Source of the DNA: Lentzea terrae
GTDB taxonomy: Bacteria; Actinomycetota; Actinomycetes; Mycobacteriales; Pseudonocardiaceae
Length of the DNA stretch: 64,000 nt
Reading direction: 5' to 3'
NCBI RefSeq assembly: GCF_003265345.1
Contig: NZ_QFWW01000003.1
Span: forward strand, 123,488 to 187,487
Shown: positions 18,052 through 28,695 of the stretch, piece by piece
Position numbering within the stretch: position 1 is the first letter of the stretch
How the letters are laid out: the number at the start of each line of letters is the position of its first letter
Program-made: the position numbers and the translations under genes
Notes under the pieces: model-generated
The model's input: the letters and a program-made list of their open reading frames with translations, nothing else
The model's database searches: none
Told to the model about the DNA's origin: nothing

Positions 18052-18612
18052 TCAGGACTCGTCCTTCTTGGACTCGGCCTTCTCGTCCGCCTTCTCCTCG
18101 GCCTCGACGGCCTCAGCGGTCGGCTCGCCGTCAACCTCGACAGCGTCCTCGGCCTTGGTCTCGTCGGCGTCGGCCTCGACGACAGCGGCCTCAGCCGGCT
18201 TCTCGTCCTTGGCGAACTTGGTCTTGCGCGCAGCCTCGGCCTCGGTGGAGACGAGCTTCTGCTGCACCAGCTCGATGATGGCCATGGGGGCGTTGTCGCC
18301 CTTGCGCGCCAGCGTCTTGGTGATGCGGGTGTAGCCACCGGAACGGTCGCTGAAGAACGGACCGATCTCGGCGATCAGCTTGTGCACGACGTCCTTGTCG
18401 CGGATCGTCTTCATGATCTCGCGACGGTTGTGCAGGTCACCGACCTTGGCCTTGCTGATGAGCTTCTCGGCGTACGGACGCAGCCGCTTCGCCTTCGCCT
18501 CAGTGGTCTTGATCCGGCCGTGCTGGAACAGCGCCGTCGCCAGGTTGGCGAGCAGCAGCCGCTCGTGCGCCGGAGACCCACCGAGCCGGGGGCCCTTGGT
18601 AGGGGTGGGCAT
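18052..18612 (-). CDS. rplQ: 50S ribosomal protein L17
   Basis: Large-subunit protein near the exit tunnel. 186 residues; the conserved core is residues 1-120 ([25 protein letters not shown], then [18 protein letters not shown]). A C-terminal tail of about 65 residues is almost entirely Glu, Ala, Asp and Lys, an acidic extension common in actinobacterial L17. It follows rpoA, as usual for the alpha operon. Confidence 0.97.
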   Translation of the reverse strand: MPTPTKGPRLGGSPAHERLLLANLATALFQHGRIKTTEAKAKRLRPYAEKLISKAKVGDLHNRREIMKTIRDKDVVHKLIAEIGPFFSDRSGGYTRITKTLARKGDNAPMAIIELVQQKLVSTEAEAARKTKFAKDEKPAEAAVVEADADETKAEDAVEVDGEPTAEAVEAEEKADEKAESKKDES

Positions 18613-18660
18613 CGCTTACTCCTGTAACTAAAAGAGATCCTCTAGCTCTGAATCAGAGCG

Positions 18661-19719
18661 TCAGAGCTGCTCGGTCTCCGCGTAGTCCTGACCGTCGTCG
18701 TGCGGGTCCAGGCCGGCACCGGCGCCCCAGCCCGTGTCACCGGGGTGGTAGTCGGCAGCAGCCGCGGACGGGTCGAACCCAGGAGGCGAGTCCTTCAGGG
18801 CGAGGCCGAGGCCGACGAGCTTCATCTTGACCTCGTCGATCGACTTCGCACCGAAGTTGCGGATGTCCAGCAGGTCCGCCTCGCTGCGCGACACGAGCTC
18901 GCCGACGGTGTGGATGCCTTCCCGCTTCAAGCAGTTGTAGGAACGGACCGTGAGGTCCAGATCCTCGATAGGCATCGCGAACGCGGCGATGGTGTCGGCC
19001 TCGGCCGGCGACGGGCCGATCTCGATGCCCTCGGCGTCGATGTTCAGCTCGCGAGCGAGGCCGAACAGCTCAACCAGGGTCTTACCCGCGGAGGCAACCG
19101 CGTCCCTCGGGGTGATCGAGGGCTTGGTCTCCACGTCGAGGATCAGCTTGTCGAAGTCCGTGCGCTGCTCGACACGAGTCGCCTCGACCTTGTACGTCAC
19201 CTTGAGCACCGGCGAGTAGATCGAGTCGACGGGGATGCGGCCGATCTCGGCGCCCGCCTGCTTGTTCTGCACCGCAGGGACGTAGCCGCGACCGCGCTCG
19301 ACGACGAGCTCGATCTCCAGCTTGCCCTTGCCGTTCAGGGTCGCGATGTGCAGGTCGGGGTTGTGCACGGTGACACCGGCCGGAGGCACGATGTCGCCCG
19401 CGGTCACCACACCGGGGCCCTGCTTGCGCAGGTACATGGTCACCGGCTCGTCCTCCTCGGACGAGACGACGAGCTCCTTCAGGTTCAGGATGACGTCGGT
19501 GACGTCCTCCTTCACCCCGGGAACCGTGGTGAACTCGTGCAGCACGCCGTCGATGCGGATGCTCGTGACAGCAGCACCGGGGATCGACGAGAGCAGCGTG
19601 CGGCGGATCGAGTTGCCGAGCGTGTAACCGAAGCCCGGCTCCAGCGGTTCGATGACGAACCGGGAACGGGTCTCGGAGACCGCTTCCTCGCCGAGCGAGG
19701 GGCGCTGGGAAATCAGCAC
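18661..19719 (-). CDS. rpoA: DNA-directed RNA polymerase subunit alpha
   Basis: Scaffold subunit of RNA polymerase. 352 residues from ATG (MLISQRPSL, the actinobacterial start). The N-terminal dimerisation domain contains [17 protein letters not shown]; the C-terminal domain, from about 240, binds DNA and activators ([35 protein letters not shown]). The C-terminus has a short acidic tail. Confidence 0.98.
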   Translation of the reverse strand: MLISQRPSLGEEAVSETRSRFVIEPLEPGFGYTLGNSIRRTLLSSIPGAAVTSIRIDGVLHEFTTVPGVKEDVTDVILNLKELVVSSEEDEPVTMYLRKQGPGVVTAGDIVPPAGVTVHNPDLHIATLNGKGKLEIELVVERGRGYVPAVQNKQAGAEIGRIPVDSIYSPVLKVTYKVEATRVEQRTDFDKLILDVETKPSITPRDAVASAGKTLVELFGLARELNIDAEGIEIGPSPAEADTIAAFAMPIEDLDLTVRSYNCLKREGIHTVGELVSRSEADLLDIRNFGAKSIDEVKMKLVGLGLALKDSPPGFDPSAAAADYHPGDTGWGAGAGLDPHDDGQDYAETEQL

Positions 19720-19870
19720 TGGGTTCTTCCTTCCACCAACGACGCCCGCTATTTGACGCCGTCAACAACAGCCAGCCACGAGGACCGGCAAACGCACTCG
19801 GCACACCCTTCGCGCCGATGCGGGACCCGACCCGAGCGACCGTCCGCAGTGGACGGTCGCTCGGAGAGGA

Positions 19871-20476
19871 TCACTTCGAGTAGAGCTCGACGATGAGCTG
19901 CTCGGTGACAGGCGTGTCGATCTGCGCGCGCTCGGGCAGCTGGTGCACGAGGATGCGCAGGTTCGAGGGAACGACCTGCAGCCAAGCCGGGATCGGGCGG
20001 TCACCGAAGGACGCGCGAGCAGCCTCGAAGGGCAGCGTCGGCATGGACTTCGGCTTCACGTCGATGATGTCGAACTTCGACACCTGGTAGCTCGGGATGT
20101 TCACCTTGTGGCCGTTGACCAGAAAGTGCCCGTGGCTGACCAGCTGGCGAGCCTGGCGACGCGTGCGGGCGAGGCCCGCGCGGTACACCACGTTGTCGAG
20201 GCGGGCCTCGAGGATCTGGAGCAGGTTCTCACCGGTCTTGCCCGGACGACGAACCGCTTCCTTGTAGTAGCGGACGAACTGCTTCTCGAGGACGCCGTAG
20301 GTGTAGCGAGCCTTCTGCTTCTCCTGGAGCTGCAGCAGGTACTCGGACTCCTTGACCCGGCCGCGGCCGTGCTGGCCGGGCGGGTACGGACGGCGCTCGA
20401 ACGCCTGGTCCCCACCAACGAGGTCGACCTTCAGGCGGCGCGAGATACGCGTCGCAGGTCCCGTGTAACGAGCCAT
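19871..20476 (-). CDS. rpsD: 30S ribosomal protein S4
   Basis: Primary 16S rRNA-binding protein. 201 residues, beginning MARYTGPATRISRRL. An S4 RNA-binding module sits at about 90-155 (LDNVVYRAGLARTRRQARQLVSHGHF, interrupted here for brevity). It lacks the zinc-binding cysteines, so it is the Zn-free form. It sits between rpsK and rpoA; the 151-bp gap to rpoA is longer than most in this operon. Confidence 0.97.
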   Translation of the reverse strand: MARYTGPATRISRRLKVDLVGGDQAFERRPYPPGQHGRGRVKESEYLLQLQEKQKARYTYGVLEKQFVRYYKEAVRRPGKTGENLLQILEARLDNVVYRAGLARTRRQARQLVSHGHFLVNGHKVNIPSYQVSKFDIIDVKPKSMPTLPFEAARASFGDRPIPAWLQVVPSNLRILVHQLPERAQIDTPVTEQLIVELYSK

Positions 20477-20499
20477 TAGTTCTTACTCCTCCCCGTGCC

Positions 20500-20907
20500 T
20501 CAGACCCGGCGCCGCTTGGGCGGGCGGCAGCCGTTGTGGGGCTGCGGGGTCACGTCCTGGATGGTGCCGACCTCGAGACCGGCGGCCTGCAGCGAACGGA
20601 TCGCGGTCTCACGGCCGGAGCCGGGACCCTTGACGAACACGTCCACCTTGCGCATGCCGTGCTCGGCGGCCTTGCGGGCGGCGTTCTCGGCAGCCATCTG
20701 CGCCGCGAACGGCGTGGACTTGCGCGAGCCCTTGAAACCCACGTGGCCGGCGGACGCCCAGCTGATCACGTTGCCCATCGGGTCCGTGATGGACACGATG
20801 GTGTTGTTGAACGTGCTCTTGATGTGCGCCTGGCCGTGCGAGACGTTCTTCTTTTCCTTGCGCCGGATCTTCTTGACCCCGGCGCCCTGACGGGACTTCG
20901 GTGGCAA
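20500..20907 (-). CDS. rpsK: 30S ribosomal protein S11
   Basis: Platform protein near the decoding site. 135 residues. A basic N-terminus ([11 protein letters not shown]) is followed by the S11 fold with [22 protein letters not shown] and a C-terminal [12 protein letters not shown], the conserved end. Confidence 0.98.
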   Translation of the reverse strand: MPPKSRQGAGVKKIRRKEKKNVSHGQAHIKSTFNNTIVSITDPMGNVISWASAGHVGFKGSRKSTPFAAQMAAENAARKAAEHGMRKVDVFVKGPGSGRETAIRSLQAAGLEVGTIQDVTPQPHNGCRPPKRRRV

Positions 20908-20944
20908 AACGAGCTCCTAAGTTGAGGGCAGTAGACGCGAGGTC

Positions 20945-21325
20945 TTACTTCTTGCCGGCCTTCTTCTTGCCGGCCACGGTCTTCTTCGGACCCTTGCGGG
21001 TACGGGCGTTCGTCTTGGTGCGCTGTCCGCGAACGGGCAGGCCACGACGGTGCCGAAGACCTTCGTAGCAACCGATCTCCATCTTGCGACGGATGTCGGC
21101 CGCGACCTCACGGCGAAGGTCACCCTCGACCTTGTAGTTCGTCTCGATGTGGTCCCGCAGCTTGGCGAGGTCGTCGTCCGTCAGATCCTTCACCCGGAGG
21201 TCCGGGGAGATCTCCGTGGCGGCGAGCAGCTCCTTGGAGCGCGTACGACCGATGCCGAAGATGTAGGTGAGCGCGATCTCCATCCGCTTTTCGCGGGGGA
21301 GGTCGACGCCAGCGAGTCGTGCCAT
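20945..21325 (-). CDS. rpsM: 30S ribosomal protein S13
   Basis: Head protein that contacts tRNA and the 50S subunit. 126 residues, with [21 protein letters not shown] at the start, helix-two-turn-helix around [11 protein letters not shown], the [21 protein letters not shown] segment and a Lys-rich end. It is followed by rpsK. Confidence 0.98.
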   Translation of the reverse strand: MARLAGVDLPREKRMEIALTYIFGIGRTRSKELLAATEISPDLRVKDLTDDDLAKLRDHIETNYKVEGDLRREVAADIRRKMEIGCYEGLRHRRGLPVRGQRTKTNARTRKGPKKTVAGKKKAGKK

Positions 21326-21544
21326 GTGGCGGTTAACTCCTGTCGATTACTTCCAGGTCTGCTCCTCGTCCAGTTCCGGTGACTGACTCGCTGTGTGTCG
21401 TTCCGGCTGTTCTCACAACCGGTGTCCCGGCCCCGGCCTGGAATCCGGGGGTGTCCGCACGCCTGAAGCCCTGCGTGCGGCAGGTACGAGGAGGCTTCTC
21501 GTTACTGCGTCATCGAGGATCTCGACGAGCGCGAGTGGAACTGC

Positions 21545-21658
21545 TCAGCCCTGGCGCTGCTTGTGGCGCAGGTTCTCGCAGATCACCATGACCCGGCCGT
21601 GACGGCGGATCACCTTGCACTTGTCGCAGATCTTCTTGACGCTCGGCTGAACCTTCAC
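21545..21658 (-). CDS. rpmJ: 50S ribosomal protein L36
   Basis: 37-residue protein from GTG at 21658 with AGGAG about 9 nt upstream. It begins [17 protein letters not shown] and ends LRHKQRQG. The CxxC at 11-14 followed by C27 and H32 is the zinc ligand set of the C+ form. It sits between infA and rpsM, the standard place. A 219-bp spacer without a gene separates it from rpsM. Confidence 0.96.
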   Translation of the reverse strand: MKVQPSVKKICDKCKVIRRHGRVMVICENLRHKQRQG

Positions 21659-21683
21659 GCCTGAGATCTCCTGCTACTGGAGG

Positions 21684-21905
21684 TCACTTGTAGCGGTAGA
21701 CGATGCGCCCGCGGGACAGGTCGTAGGGCGAGAGCTCCACGACAACCCGGTCCTCAGGGAGGATGCGGATGTAGTGCTGTCGCATCTTGCCGCTGATGTG
21801 CGCGAGTACCTTGTGACCGTTCTCCAACTCGACCCTGAACATCGCGTTGGGGAGCGGCTCGACTACGCGGCCCTCGACCTCAATGGCCCCGTCCTTCTTG
21901 CCCAT
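21684..21905 (-). CDS. infA: Translation initiation factor IF-1
   Basis: OB-fold factor that binds the ribosomal A site during initiation. 73 residues, [16 protein letters not shown] to [10 protein letters not shown], the complete family length. GGAGG lies just before the ATG. It is the first gene of infA-rpmJ-rpsM-rpsK-rpsD-rpoA-rplQ. Confidence 0.98.
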   Translation of the reverse strand: MGKKDGAIEVEGRVVEPLPNAMFRVELENGHKVLAHISGKMRQHYIRILPEDRVVVELSPYDLSRGRIVYRYK

Positions 21906-21928
21906 GTCCTCCGCGTTTCGTGACGGTG

Positions 21929-21934
21929 ATAATA
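21929..21934 (-). promoter_or_regulatory. Possible -10 element of the infA operon
   Basis: TATTAT on the minus strand, 23 bp before the infA start codon, is the only AT-rich hexamer in this GC-rich gap. No good -35 lies at 17 bp, so assignment is tentative. Confidence 0.35.
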
Positions 21935-22027
21935 ACCTTTGGACGCGCGTCAGTCCGGCTCGATCTCACCAGCAAGGGCATGACAGAACCGGCGCGACGG
22001 ATGCGCCACCTGACCAGTGTACGCAGT

Positions 22028-22714
22028 TCACTCCGGCAACCCAAATCGGCCCCGCTCTGCGCCGTCACCCGGTCGTGCGTGGCTGGCCAGCAGGGCCCTG
22101 AGCCGGGTGATCTCGTTGATCTCCGACTCGTGCAGCCCGAGCACGGACTTGAGCGTGCGGACCCGCTGAGCTGCGATCGCGCTGCCGTAGCCGGTCTCGT
22201 CGGAGCACTCCTGAGCTGCGTTGTCGAGCGCCAGGTCGCCGGATCCGATGCCGTAGCTCTCGAGGCTCGGGTCGCCGGGGCCGCGCTGCGTGAACCCGGC
22301 CCGGTCGAGGCAGTGCAGCAGCGTCACCGAGAGGGCGCGCGTCTGGGCGGCCTCCGGCCCGGATTTCAGCCGTGCCTCCCACTCGCGGACCACGGTGTCG
22401 TGCAGTGCCGTGATGCGACTCACGGCGCCGACGTACTCCGGCCCGGCAGCAGCCCTGGCCGATCCCCCGCAGCCATCGGCCGCCGGCGGCGGACTCAGGA
22501 AGTTGGGCCGGACGATCCGCACGTCGGCGAACGGCGGCTCGCACCTCTCCACTTCGGCGATGGTGTCGGCCAGGAAGATCCGGTTGGCGATCTGCTCCGG
22601 CGGAACGTCCTGGTAGGTGTAGTCGGTGGCCGGCTTCGTGGCAGCGCAGCCTGAAACGGAAATCAGAAGGGCGGACAGGACGAAGCGGTGCACCCGCACA
22701 ATGCCCCCAGACAT
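22028..22714 (-). CDS. Putative lipoprotein of unknown function (228 aa)
   Basis: Family not recognised. The N-terminus has a basic start, a hydrophobic stretch and a lipobox VSGC (Cys at about 23), indicating a lipid-anchored cell-surface protein. The mature part is mostly helical, with five or so further cysteines (VERCEPP, ADGCGG, LLHCLD, AQECSDE). No membrane helix. A GTG at residue 7 could be the true start. It lies between infA and map, which are normally close neighbours in actinobacteria, so it appears inserted. Confidence 0.7.
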   Translation of the reverse strand: MSGGIVRVHRFVLSALLISVSGCAATKPATDYTYQDVPPEQIANRIFLADTIAEVERCEPPFADVRIVRPNFLSPPPAADGCGGSARAAAGPEYVGAVSRITALHDTVVREWEARLKSGPEAAQTRALSVTLLHCLDRAGFTQRGPGDPSLESYGIGSGDLALDNAAQECSDETGYGSAIAAQRVRTLKSVLGLHESEINEITRLRALLASHARPGDGAERGRFGLPE

Positions 22715-22762
22715 TGGATTTCGCTCGTCACCTCGACCATATCCGAGCTGACAAACGAAATA

Positions 22763-22790
22763 ACCCCGCTCACCTCACGGCGAACGGGGT
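22763..22790 (-). terminator. Terminator of the secY-adk-map unit
   Basis: 12-bp stem with some G-U pairs, ACCCCGTTCGCC/GGTGAGCGGGGT, around a 4-nt loop, followed on the minus strand by TTATTT. It lies 20 bp past the map stop. Confidence 0.8.
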
Positions 22791-22809
22791 CATTCCAAGT
22801 CTCGAGGGC

Positions 22810-23592
22810 TTAATCCTCCTCGGGCGCGGTGAGCACCCAGGGGCCTTCCTCGGTGATCGCGACGCTGTGCTCCCAGTGCGCGGCCCGCGTCCCGTCGAGC
22901 GTGATGACGGTCCAGCCGTCCTCGAGCTCCTGGGAGTCGTCCGTGCCGAGGGTCAGCATCGGCTCGATCGCGATGGCCATGCCGACCTTGAGCTTCGGGC
23001 CCTTGCCGGGCTTGCCGAAGTTCGGCAGGAACGGGTCCATGTGCATCTTGGTGCCGATGCCGTGGCCGCCGTAGTCCGCGACGATGCCGTACTCGATGCC
23101 GTCGCGCTCGCCCGACTCGATGGCCGACGACTCGATGGCGAACGAGATGTCCGTGAGCCGTCCACCCGGCACCGCAGCCTCGATGCCCGCGAGCATCGAC
23201 AGCCTGGTGGCCTCGGACAGCTTGTGGTCGGCCGGCGAGAGCTCACCGCAGCCGACGGTGACGGCCGAGTCGCCGTGCCAGCCGTCGAGGATCGCACCGC
23301 AGTCGATCGAGATCAGGTCGCCCTCGGCGAGCACCTGCTTCTTGCTCGGGATGCCGTGGACGATCTGCTCGTTCACCGACGCGCAGATGCTCGCCGGGAA
23401 GCCGTGGTAACCCTTGAACGACGGGATGGCGCCGGCGTCGCGAATGGTCTGCTCGGCGATCTCGTCGAGCTCCCACGTGGACACGCCGGCCTTCACCGCG
23501 TCGACGACGTTGCGCAACGCGCGCGCCACGACCAGGCCGGAGGCGCGCATCGCCTCCAGCTCGCCGCGGGTCTTGATCTCGATCTTGCTCAT
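22810..23592 (-). CDS. map: Methionine aminopeptidase, type I
   Basis: Removes the initiator Met from new proteins. 260 residues with the pita-bread fold. Metal ligands are visible in [18 protein letters not shown] (two Asp), [10 protein letters not shown] (His), AIEPML (Glu) and the late VAITEEG (Glu). There is no N-terminal zinc-finger extension. It is in the classic secY-adk-map order. Confidence 0.97.
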   Translation of the reverse strand: MSKIEIKTRGELEAMRASGLVVARALRNVVDAVKAGVSTWELDEIAEQTIRDAGAIPSFKGYHGFPASICASVNEQIVHGIPSKKQVLAEGDLISIDCGAILDGWHGDSAVTVGCGELSPADHKLSEATRLSMLAGIEAAVPGGRLTDISFAIESSAIESGERDGIEYGIVADYGGHGIGTKMHMDPFLPNFGKPGKGPKLKVGMAIAIEPMLTLGTDDSQELEDGWTVITLDGTRAAHWEHSVAITEEGPWVLTAPEED

Positions 23593-23731
23593 GCCTTCAC
23601 CAAACGATCAACTAAGCGCGCCTAAGGCACGAAACGTTCGGGCGCGCACCGCCCGAACACGCGGGGCCGGGGGTCGTCCCCGAAAAGCACTGCGGGCTTC
23701 GACCAGCGTCAAAGCCCGCCTCGGCCACCCG

Positions 23732-24292
<561 letters not shown>

Positions 24293-25603
24293 CTAGCGGA
24301 GGAACCCTTCGTAATTGCGCTGCATGAGCTGGCTCTCGATCTGCTTCACGGTGTCGAGACCGACACCGACCATGATCAGAACCGCGGTGCCGCCGAACGG
24401 GAAGTTCTGGTTCTGCCCGTCACCGGTCAGGTCCAGGAACAGGTTCGGCAGGATCGCCACGATGCCGAGGTAGAGCGAGCCGGGGAGCGTGATGCGACCC
24501 AGCACGAACTTGAGGTACTCGGCGGTCGGACGACCAGGACGGATGCCGGGGATGAAGCCACCGAACTTCTTCATCTCGTCAGCACGCTCGTCCGGGTTGA
24601 ACGTGATGCCGACGTAGAAGTACGTGAAGAAGACGATCAGCAAGAAGTACGACGCGATGTGCACCCAGCTCGACTGCTTGACCAGGTAGGTCTGCACGAA
24701 GGTCGAGAACCAGTTCGTCTCGGTCGAGGACCCCTGGGTGAGGCGCACGATCAGGTCCGGCAGGTAGAGCAGCGACGAGGCGAAGATGACCGGGATGACG
24801 CCGGCCTGGTTCACCTTGAGAGGAAGGTACGTCGAAGTGCCGCCGTACATGCGACGGCCGATCATGCGCTTGGCGTACTGCACCGGGATGCGGCGCTGGG
24901 CCTGCTCGACGTAGATGACGCTCGCGATGATGAGAAGAGCGGCGACACACACGAGAGTGAAGGTGATCGGGCTCTTGTCGAGGATGTTCTTGCCCTCGGC
25001 CGGAATCCGGGCGGCGATACCGGTGAAGATCAGCAACGACATGCCGTTGCCGATGCCCTTCTCCGTGATCAGCTCACCCAGCCACATGATGACCGAGGTA
25101 CCGGCGGTCATGGTGATGACCAGCACGATGAGGGTGAAGATGCTGTCCTTGCCAGGAATGACGTCCTGGTCGCACTCGCCGAACAGCTGCCCGCGCACCG
25201 CCAGGGCGACCAGACCGGTGGACTGCAGGATCGCCAGCCCGATGGTCAGGTACCGCGTGTACTGCGTCAGCTTGCCCTGACCGGACTGCCCTTCCTTCTT
25301 CAGCTGCTCGAACCGCGGAATCACCACGGTGAGGAGCTGAATGATGATGCTCGCGGTGATGTAGGGCATGATGCCCAGCGCGAACACGGACAGGTTGAGC
25401 AACGCTCCACCGCTGAACAGGTTGATCAGCGAGTAGATGTTCTGGCCTTCAAGCTGCTCGGCACACGCCCGCACGTTCTTGAAGGACACGCCCGGCGCGG
25501 GCATGGTCGCACCAAGCCGGTACACAATGATGATCCCGAGCGTAAACAGGATCTTCTTGCGTAGATCCGGCGTCGCGAGAGCCGAGCGGAATGCGCCGAG
25601 CAC
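24293..25603 (-). CDS. secY: Preprotein translocase subunit SecY
   Basis: Central channel of the Sec translocon. 436 residues from GTG at 25603, chosen because AGGAGG lies 8-13 nt upstream; the frame continues a further 32 codons upstream without a ribosome site. Ten membrane helices; plug and lateral-gate segments (YRLGATMPAPGV, MPYITASIIIQLL) and the C-terminal cytosolic loop (GGFIPGIRPG) are recognisable. It heads secY-adk-map, separated from rplO by a terminator and a repeat. Confidence 0.97.
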   Translation of the reverse strand: MLGAFRSALATPDLRKKILFTLGIIIVYRLGATMPAPGVSFKNVRACAEQLEGQNIYSLINLFSGGALLNLSVFALGIMPYITASIIIQLLTVVIPRFEQLKKEGQSGQGKLTQYTRYLTIGLAILQSTGLVALAVRGQLFGECDQDVIPGKDSIFTLIVLVITMTAGTSVIMWLGELITEKGIGNGMSLLIFTGIAARIPAEGKNILDKSPITFTLVCVAALLIIASVIYVEQAQRRIPVQYAKRMIGRRMYGGTSTYLPLKVNQAGVIPVIFASSLLYLPDLIVRLTQGSSTETNWFSTFVQTYLVKQSSWVHIASYFLLIVFFTYFYVGITFNPDERADEMKKFGGFIPGIRPGRPTAEYLKFVLGRITLPGSLYLGIVAILPNLFLDLTGDGQNQNFPFGGTAVLIMVGVGLDTVKQIESQLMQRNYEGFLR

Positions 25604-26429
25604 GCGAACCTCCTGAGCGTTGCCGACCCCCAGGGACCGGCACATGCGGTAGTTGGCAGGCCGCAGCAGGCAGCCACGACCAAGCGACCCGGAGGACATC
25701 CGGGTTCAGCCCGCAACACTAACAGCCCCCCACGTCCACCCCGTACCCAGTGGCCAATCACAGGTTAGAACCGGTTGATCTCTGCCCGCCCCACTAGGCC
25801 ATCCGGGGTACCGCAACCGCCAGATCCGTGCTACGAGCAGCGATTTCGCCCACCGCGAACGTTTGCGCCCGGCCCACAGTTCCCAGCCACAAGGCCAAAA
25901 TTTCAGCCGCCGGCAGAACCCCACTTGAACGCCACCAAACACCAAGCCGGCGGTGAAAGCCGAGCCGAAGGCGAGGCCCCTCAAGCGCGATGCCGAAGGC
26001 GAGCCGACCCGATGGCGCAGCCGAGGCGCTTGAAAGCTTGAAACGCGGTGCGGGCGGGTCCCCGAACGCACCACCTGCGCAGCGCGCAGCCGCCCAAAGC
26101 AACAGGCGTGCCCATCAACCCGAGAGCGGCGTGGTACCCCCAGATCAGATTGGCGGGGGTTTGGGGGCGGCGCCTCCCAAAGGGGAAGCACGCACGGTGA
26201 ACGGGAGCACGCAACAGGGGAACGCTACGAAACCGGAACCCCACGCACGCAAGGCCACCCCGCACGGACAACAAACCGACGCCCGCCGACGAAACAGGGC
26301 GACGACCTACGCAACCGGCGCGCCCCACCAACGGACCCCAACCGGCTCGCTAACGCAGGCGTCCCCCCGAACCGGGAACCCCTACATCTCAACGTACTCA
26401 GAGGGTCTGACACCCCCGGAGAAACGCCA
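25604..26429. other. Gene-free stretch between secY and the rplO terminator, with repeat
   Basis: In most actinobacteria rplO and secY are close together; here about 870 bp separate them. Open frames on the minus strand (25706-26191, 25794-26102, 25981-26331) overlap one another in three frames and show no domain or ribosome site, so they are taken as spurious. The secY leader is the part nearest 25604; the rest is the long dispersed repeat and related modules (GCCGAAGGCGAG occurs twice, near 25963 and 25990). Confidence 0.6.
26079..26236. repeat. Dispersed repeat, long copy with inner inverted repeats
   Basis: Shares its two ends with the copy at 17104-17175. The extra middle part (about 26135-26217) holds CCCCC...GGGGG and TTTGGG...CCCAAA inverted repeats, so it can fold into hairpins. 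It has no terminal repeats or transposase, so it is not an insertion sequence. Confidence 0.75.
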
Positions 26430-26460
26430 AAGGGCCCCGAGGCAAAGCCTCAGGGCCCTT
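26430..26460 (-). terminator. Terminator after rplO
   Basis: AAGGGCCC and GAGGC pair with GCCTC and GGGCCCTT (one mismatch), around AAA, followed on the minus strand by TTTGGCGTTT. It ends the S10-spc transcript 15 bp after rplO. Confidence 0.8.
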
Positions 26461-26475
26461 CAGACGCAATACCAA

Positions 26476-26916
26476 CTACAGCACAGTGGAAGTCCCACCA
26501 GCAGCAGCCAGCTTGTCCACGGCGGACTTCGAGAACTTGTTGGCCACGACGTCCAGCTTGACCGAAACCTCACCGTCGCCCAGGACCTTGACCAGCTGCC
26601 CCTTGCGGACCAGTCCGGCCAGGATCAGCGCAGCAACATCGACAGACCCGCCCTCGGGGAAGGAGGCAGCGATGTCGCCGACGTTGACGACCTGGTACTC
26701 GGTGCGGAACGGGTTGCGGAAGCCCTTGAGCTTCGGCAGCCGCATGTGCAGCGGCATCTGGCCACCTTCGAAGCGCGGCGAGACGTTCTTGCGAGCGCCC
26801 GTGCCCTTCGTACCGCGGCCGGCGGTCTTGCCCTTGGAGCCTTCACCACGACCAACGCGGGTCTTGGCGGTCTTGGCGCCGGGGGCCGGACGCAGGTCGT
26901 GAATCTTGATGGTCAC
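26476..26916 (-). CDS. rplO: 50S ribosomal protein L15
   Basis: Late-assembly 23S-binding protein. 146 residues with the Gly-rich basic N-terminus [19 protein letters not shown] and the RLPKLKGF segment. The start overlaps the rpmD stop by 4 bp. Here it is the last gene of the spc cluster. Confidence 0.97.
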   Translation of the reverse strand: MTIKIHDLRPAPGAKTAKTRVGRGEGSKGKTAGRGTKGTGARKNVSPRFEGGQMPLHMRLPKLKGFRNPFRTEYQVVNVGDIAASFPEGGSVDVAALILAGLVRKGQLVKVLGDGEVSVKLDVVANKFSKSAVDKLAAAGGTSTVL

Positions 26917-27095
26917 GACTGGACCTCCTCAACAACCACCAGGTGGCGCACGGCGTGGATCAAGCCGCGGACCTGGGGGGTGTCCTCACGCACGACCGAC
27001 TGACGGATCTTGCGCAGCCCGAGGGTGCGCATCGACTCGCGGTGGTTGTGCTTCGTGCCGATGGTGCTCTTCACCTGGGTGATCTTGAGAGCCAT
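26913..27095 (-). CDS. rpmD: 50S ribosomal protein L30
   Basis: 60 residues from ATG at 27095 ([20 protein letters not shown]). The upstream extension of the frame lies inside rpsE and is a shadow. Family length and the [17 protein letters not shown] motif are complete. Confidence 0.97.
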   Translation of the reverse strand: MALKITQVKSTIGTKHNHRESMRTLGLRKIRQSVVREDTPQVRGLIHAVRHLVVVEEVQS

Positions 27096-27097
27096 GA

Positions 27098-27706
27098 TCA
27101 GACCCCCTGGCCCGCGCGGGCGCGGATCATGCCGGCGGGAGCGACGTCCTCGAGGGGCAGGCCACGACGGGCCGCGACCTCTTCCGGACGCTGCAGGCCC
27201 TTGAGGGCCGCCACGGTCGCGTGCACGATGTTGATCGCGTTGTCGGAGCCGAGCGACTTCGACAGCACGTCGTGCACGCCGGCGCACTCGAGGACGGCGC
27301 GAACAGCGCCACCCGCGATGACACCGGTACCGGCCGAGGCCGGACGCAGCAGAACCACACCAGCGGCCTTCTCACCCTGCACCGGGTGGGGGATGGTGCC
27401 GGCGATGCGAGGCACGCGGAAGAAGTTCTTCTTCGCCTCCTCGACACCCTTGGCGATGGCCGCGGGAACTTCCTTGGCCTTGCCGTAGCCGACGCCGACC
27501 ATGCCGTCGCCGTCACCCACCACGACGAGCGCGGTGAAGCTGAAGCGACGACCACCCTTGACCACCTTGGAGACGCGGTTGATCGCAACCACGCGCTCGA
27601 GGTGGGGGGTCTTCTCCTGGGCCGCGCCGCCGCGGCCGCCGTCACGACGGTCGCGGCGCTCTCCGCGCTCGCCCCCGCCGCCTTCGCGACGCGTACGTCC
27701 TGGCAT
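27098..27706 (-). CDS. rpsE: 30S ribosomal protein S5
   Basis: Decoding-fidelity protein. 202 residues. The first 30 are an Arg/Gly-rich tail ([18 protein letters not shown]) typical of actinobacteria. The double-stranded RNA-binding-like domain follows ([19 protein letters not shown]), then [13 protein letters not shown] and the C-terminal S5 fold. It lies between rplR and rpmD. Confidence 0.97.
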   Translation of the reverse strand: MPGRTRREGGGGERGERRDRRDGGRGGAAQEKTPHLERVVAINRVSKVVKGGRRFSFTALVVVGDGDGMVGVGYGKAKEVPAAIAKGVEEAKKNFFRVPRIAGTIPHPVQGEKAAGVVLLRPASAGTGVIAGGAVRAVLECAGVHDVLSKSLGSDNAINIVHATVAALKGLQRPEEVAARRGLPLEDVAPAGMIRARAGQGV

Positions 27707-27740
27707 CAGGCGTCCCTCTCAATTCCAGTGATCTTCATTG

Positions 27741-28142
27741 TCAGAACTCCAGCCCCGCCTCGCGAGCGGCATCCGCCAGTGCGGCGATCCGGCCGTGGTA
27801 CGCGTTGCCACCGCGGTCGAACACGACCGCCGTGATGCCGGCGTCCTTGGCACGGGCCGCGGCCAGCTGACCGACCTTGGCCGCGCGGGCCTTCTTGTCG
27901 CCTTCCAGCGCACGGACGTCGGCCTCCATCGAGGAAGCGGACGCGACCGTGTGGCCCTTCAGGTCGTCGATGATCTGCACGGTGATGTGCTTCGACGACC
28001 GGTGCACGACCAGGCGCGGACGCTCGGCGGTGCCGCTGACCTTCTTGCGGAGGCGGAAGTGGCGACGGGCCTTGGCAACACGACGCCTGGTGGAGATGTC
28101 CTTGCCCACCGGCTTGCGCTTCGTAACAGTCGACTCGCTCAT
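27741..28142 (-). CDS. rplR: 50S ribosomal protein L18
   Basis: Binds 5S rRNA with L5. 133 residues from ATG at 28142, one base from the rplF stop. It contains [33 protein letters not shown] and the end [23 protein letters not shown]. Confidence 0.97.
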   Translation of the reverse strand: MSESTVTKRKPVGKDISTRRRVAKARRHFRLRKKVSGTAERPRLVVHRSSKHITVQIIDDLKGHTVASASSMEADVRALEGDKKARAAKVGQLAAARAKDAGITAVVFDRGGNAYHGRIAALADAAREAGLEF

Positions 28143-28143
28143 G

Positions 28144-28683
28144 TCACTTACCCGTCTTTCCGACCTTGCGACGGATCTTCTCGCCCGAGTAGCGGACGCC
28201 CTTGCCCTTGTACGGGTCGGGCTTGCGCAGCTTGCGGATGTTGGCGGCAACCTCACCGACCAGCTGCTTGTCGATACCCGAGACGGAGAAGCGGGTCGGG
28301 GTCTCCACCGCGAAGGTGATGCCCGCGGGGGCCTCGACCTTGACGGGGTGGGAGTAACCGAGCGCGAACTCGAGCTCAGAGCCCTTGAGCGCGACGCGGT
28401 AACCGACGCCGTGGATTTCCATCTTCTTTTCGTAACCCTGGGTCACACCGACAACCATGTTGTGCACGAGCGTGCGCGACAGGCCGTGGAGCGCGCGGTT
28501 GCGGCGCTCGTCGTTCGGGCGCTTGACCTCGAGAGTGCCGTCCTCAGCCTTCTCCAGGCTGATCGGCTCAGCGATCGTCAGCGTCAGGGTGCCCTTCGGG
28601 CCCTTGATGCTCACGTCCTGGCCGGCGATGTTCACGTCGACCCCGGAGGGGACAATGATCGGCTGCTTTCCGATGCGCGACAT
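28144..28683 (-). CDS. rplF: 50S ribosomal protein L6
   Basis: 179 residues with two alpha/beta repeats, [19 protein letters not shown] at the start and the C-terminal [20 protein letters not shown] signature. It lies near the sarcin-ricin region of 23S rRNA. Confidence 0.98.
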   Translation of the reverse strand: MSRIGKQPIIVPSGVDVNIAGQDVSIKGPKGTLTLTIAEPISLEKAEDGTLEVKRPNDERRNRALHGLSRTLVHNMVVGVTQGYEKKMEIHGVGYRVALKGSELEFALGYSHPVKVEAPAGITFAVETPTRFSVSGIDKQLVGEVAANIRKLRKPDPYKGKGVRYSGEKIRRKVGKTGK

Positions 28684-28695
28684 GTCTACTCCCCC

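Noticed and set aside
26079..26236. Insertion sequence
   Set aside because: No transposase, terminal inverted repeats or target duplication visible; treated as a non-coding repeat.
25706..26331. Three overlapping minus-strand frames in the rplO-secY gap
   Set aside because: They overlap one another in different frames over the repeat, with no ribosome site or domain; coding is unlikely.
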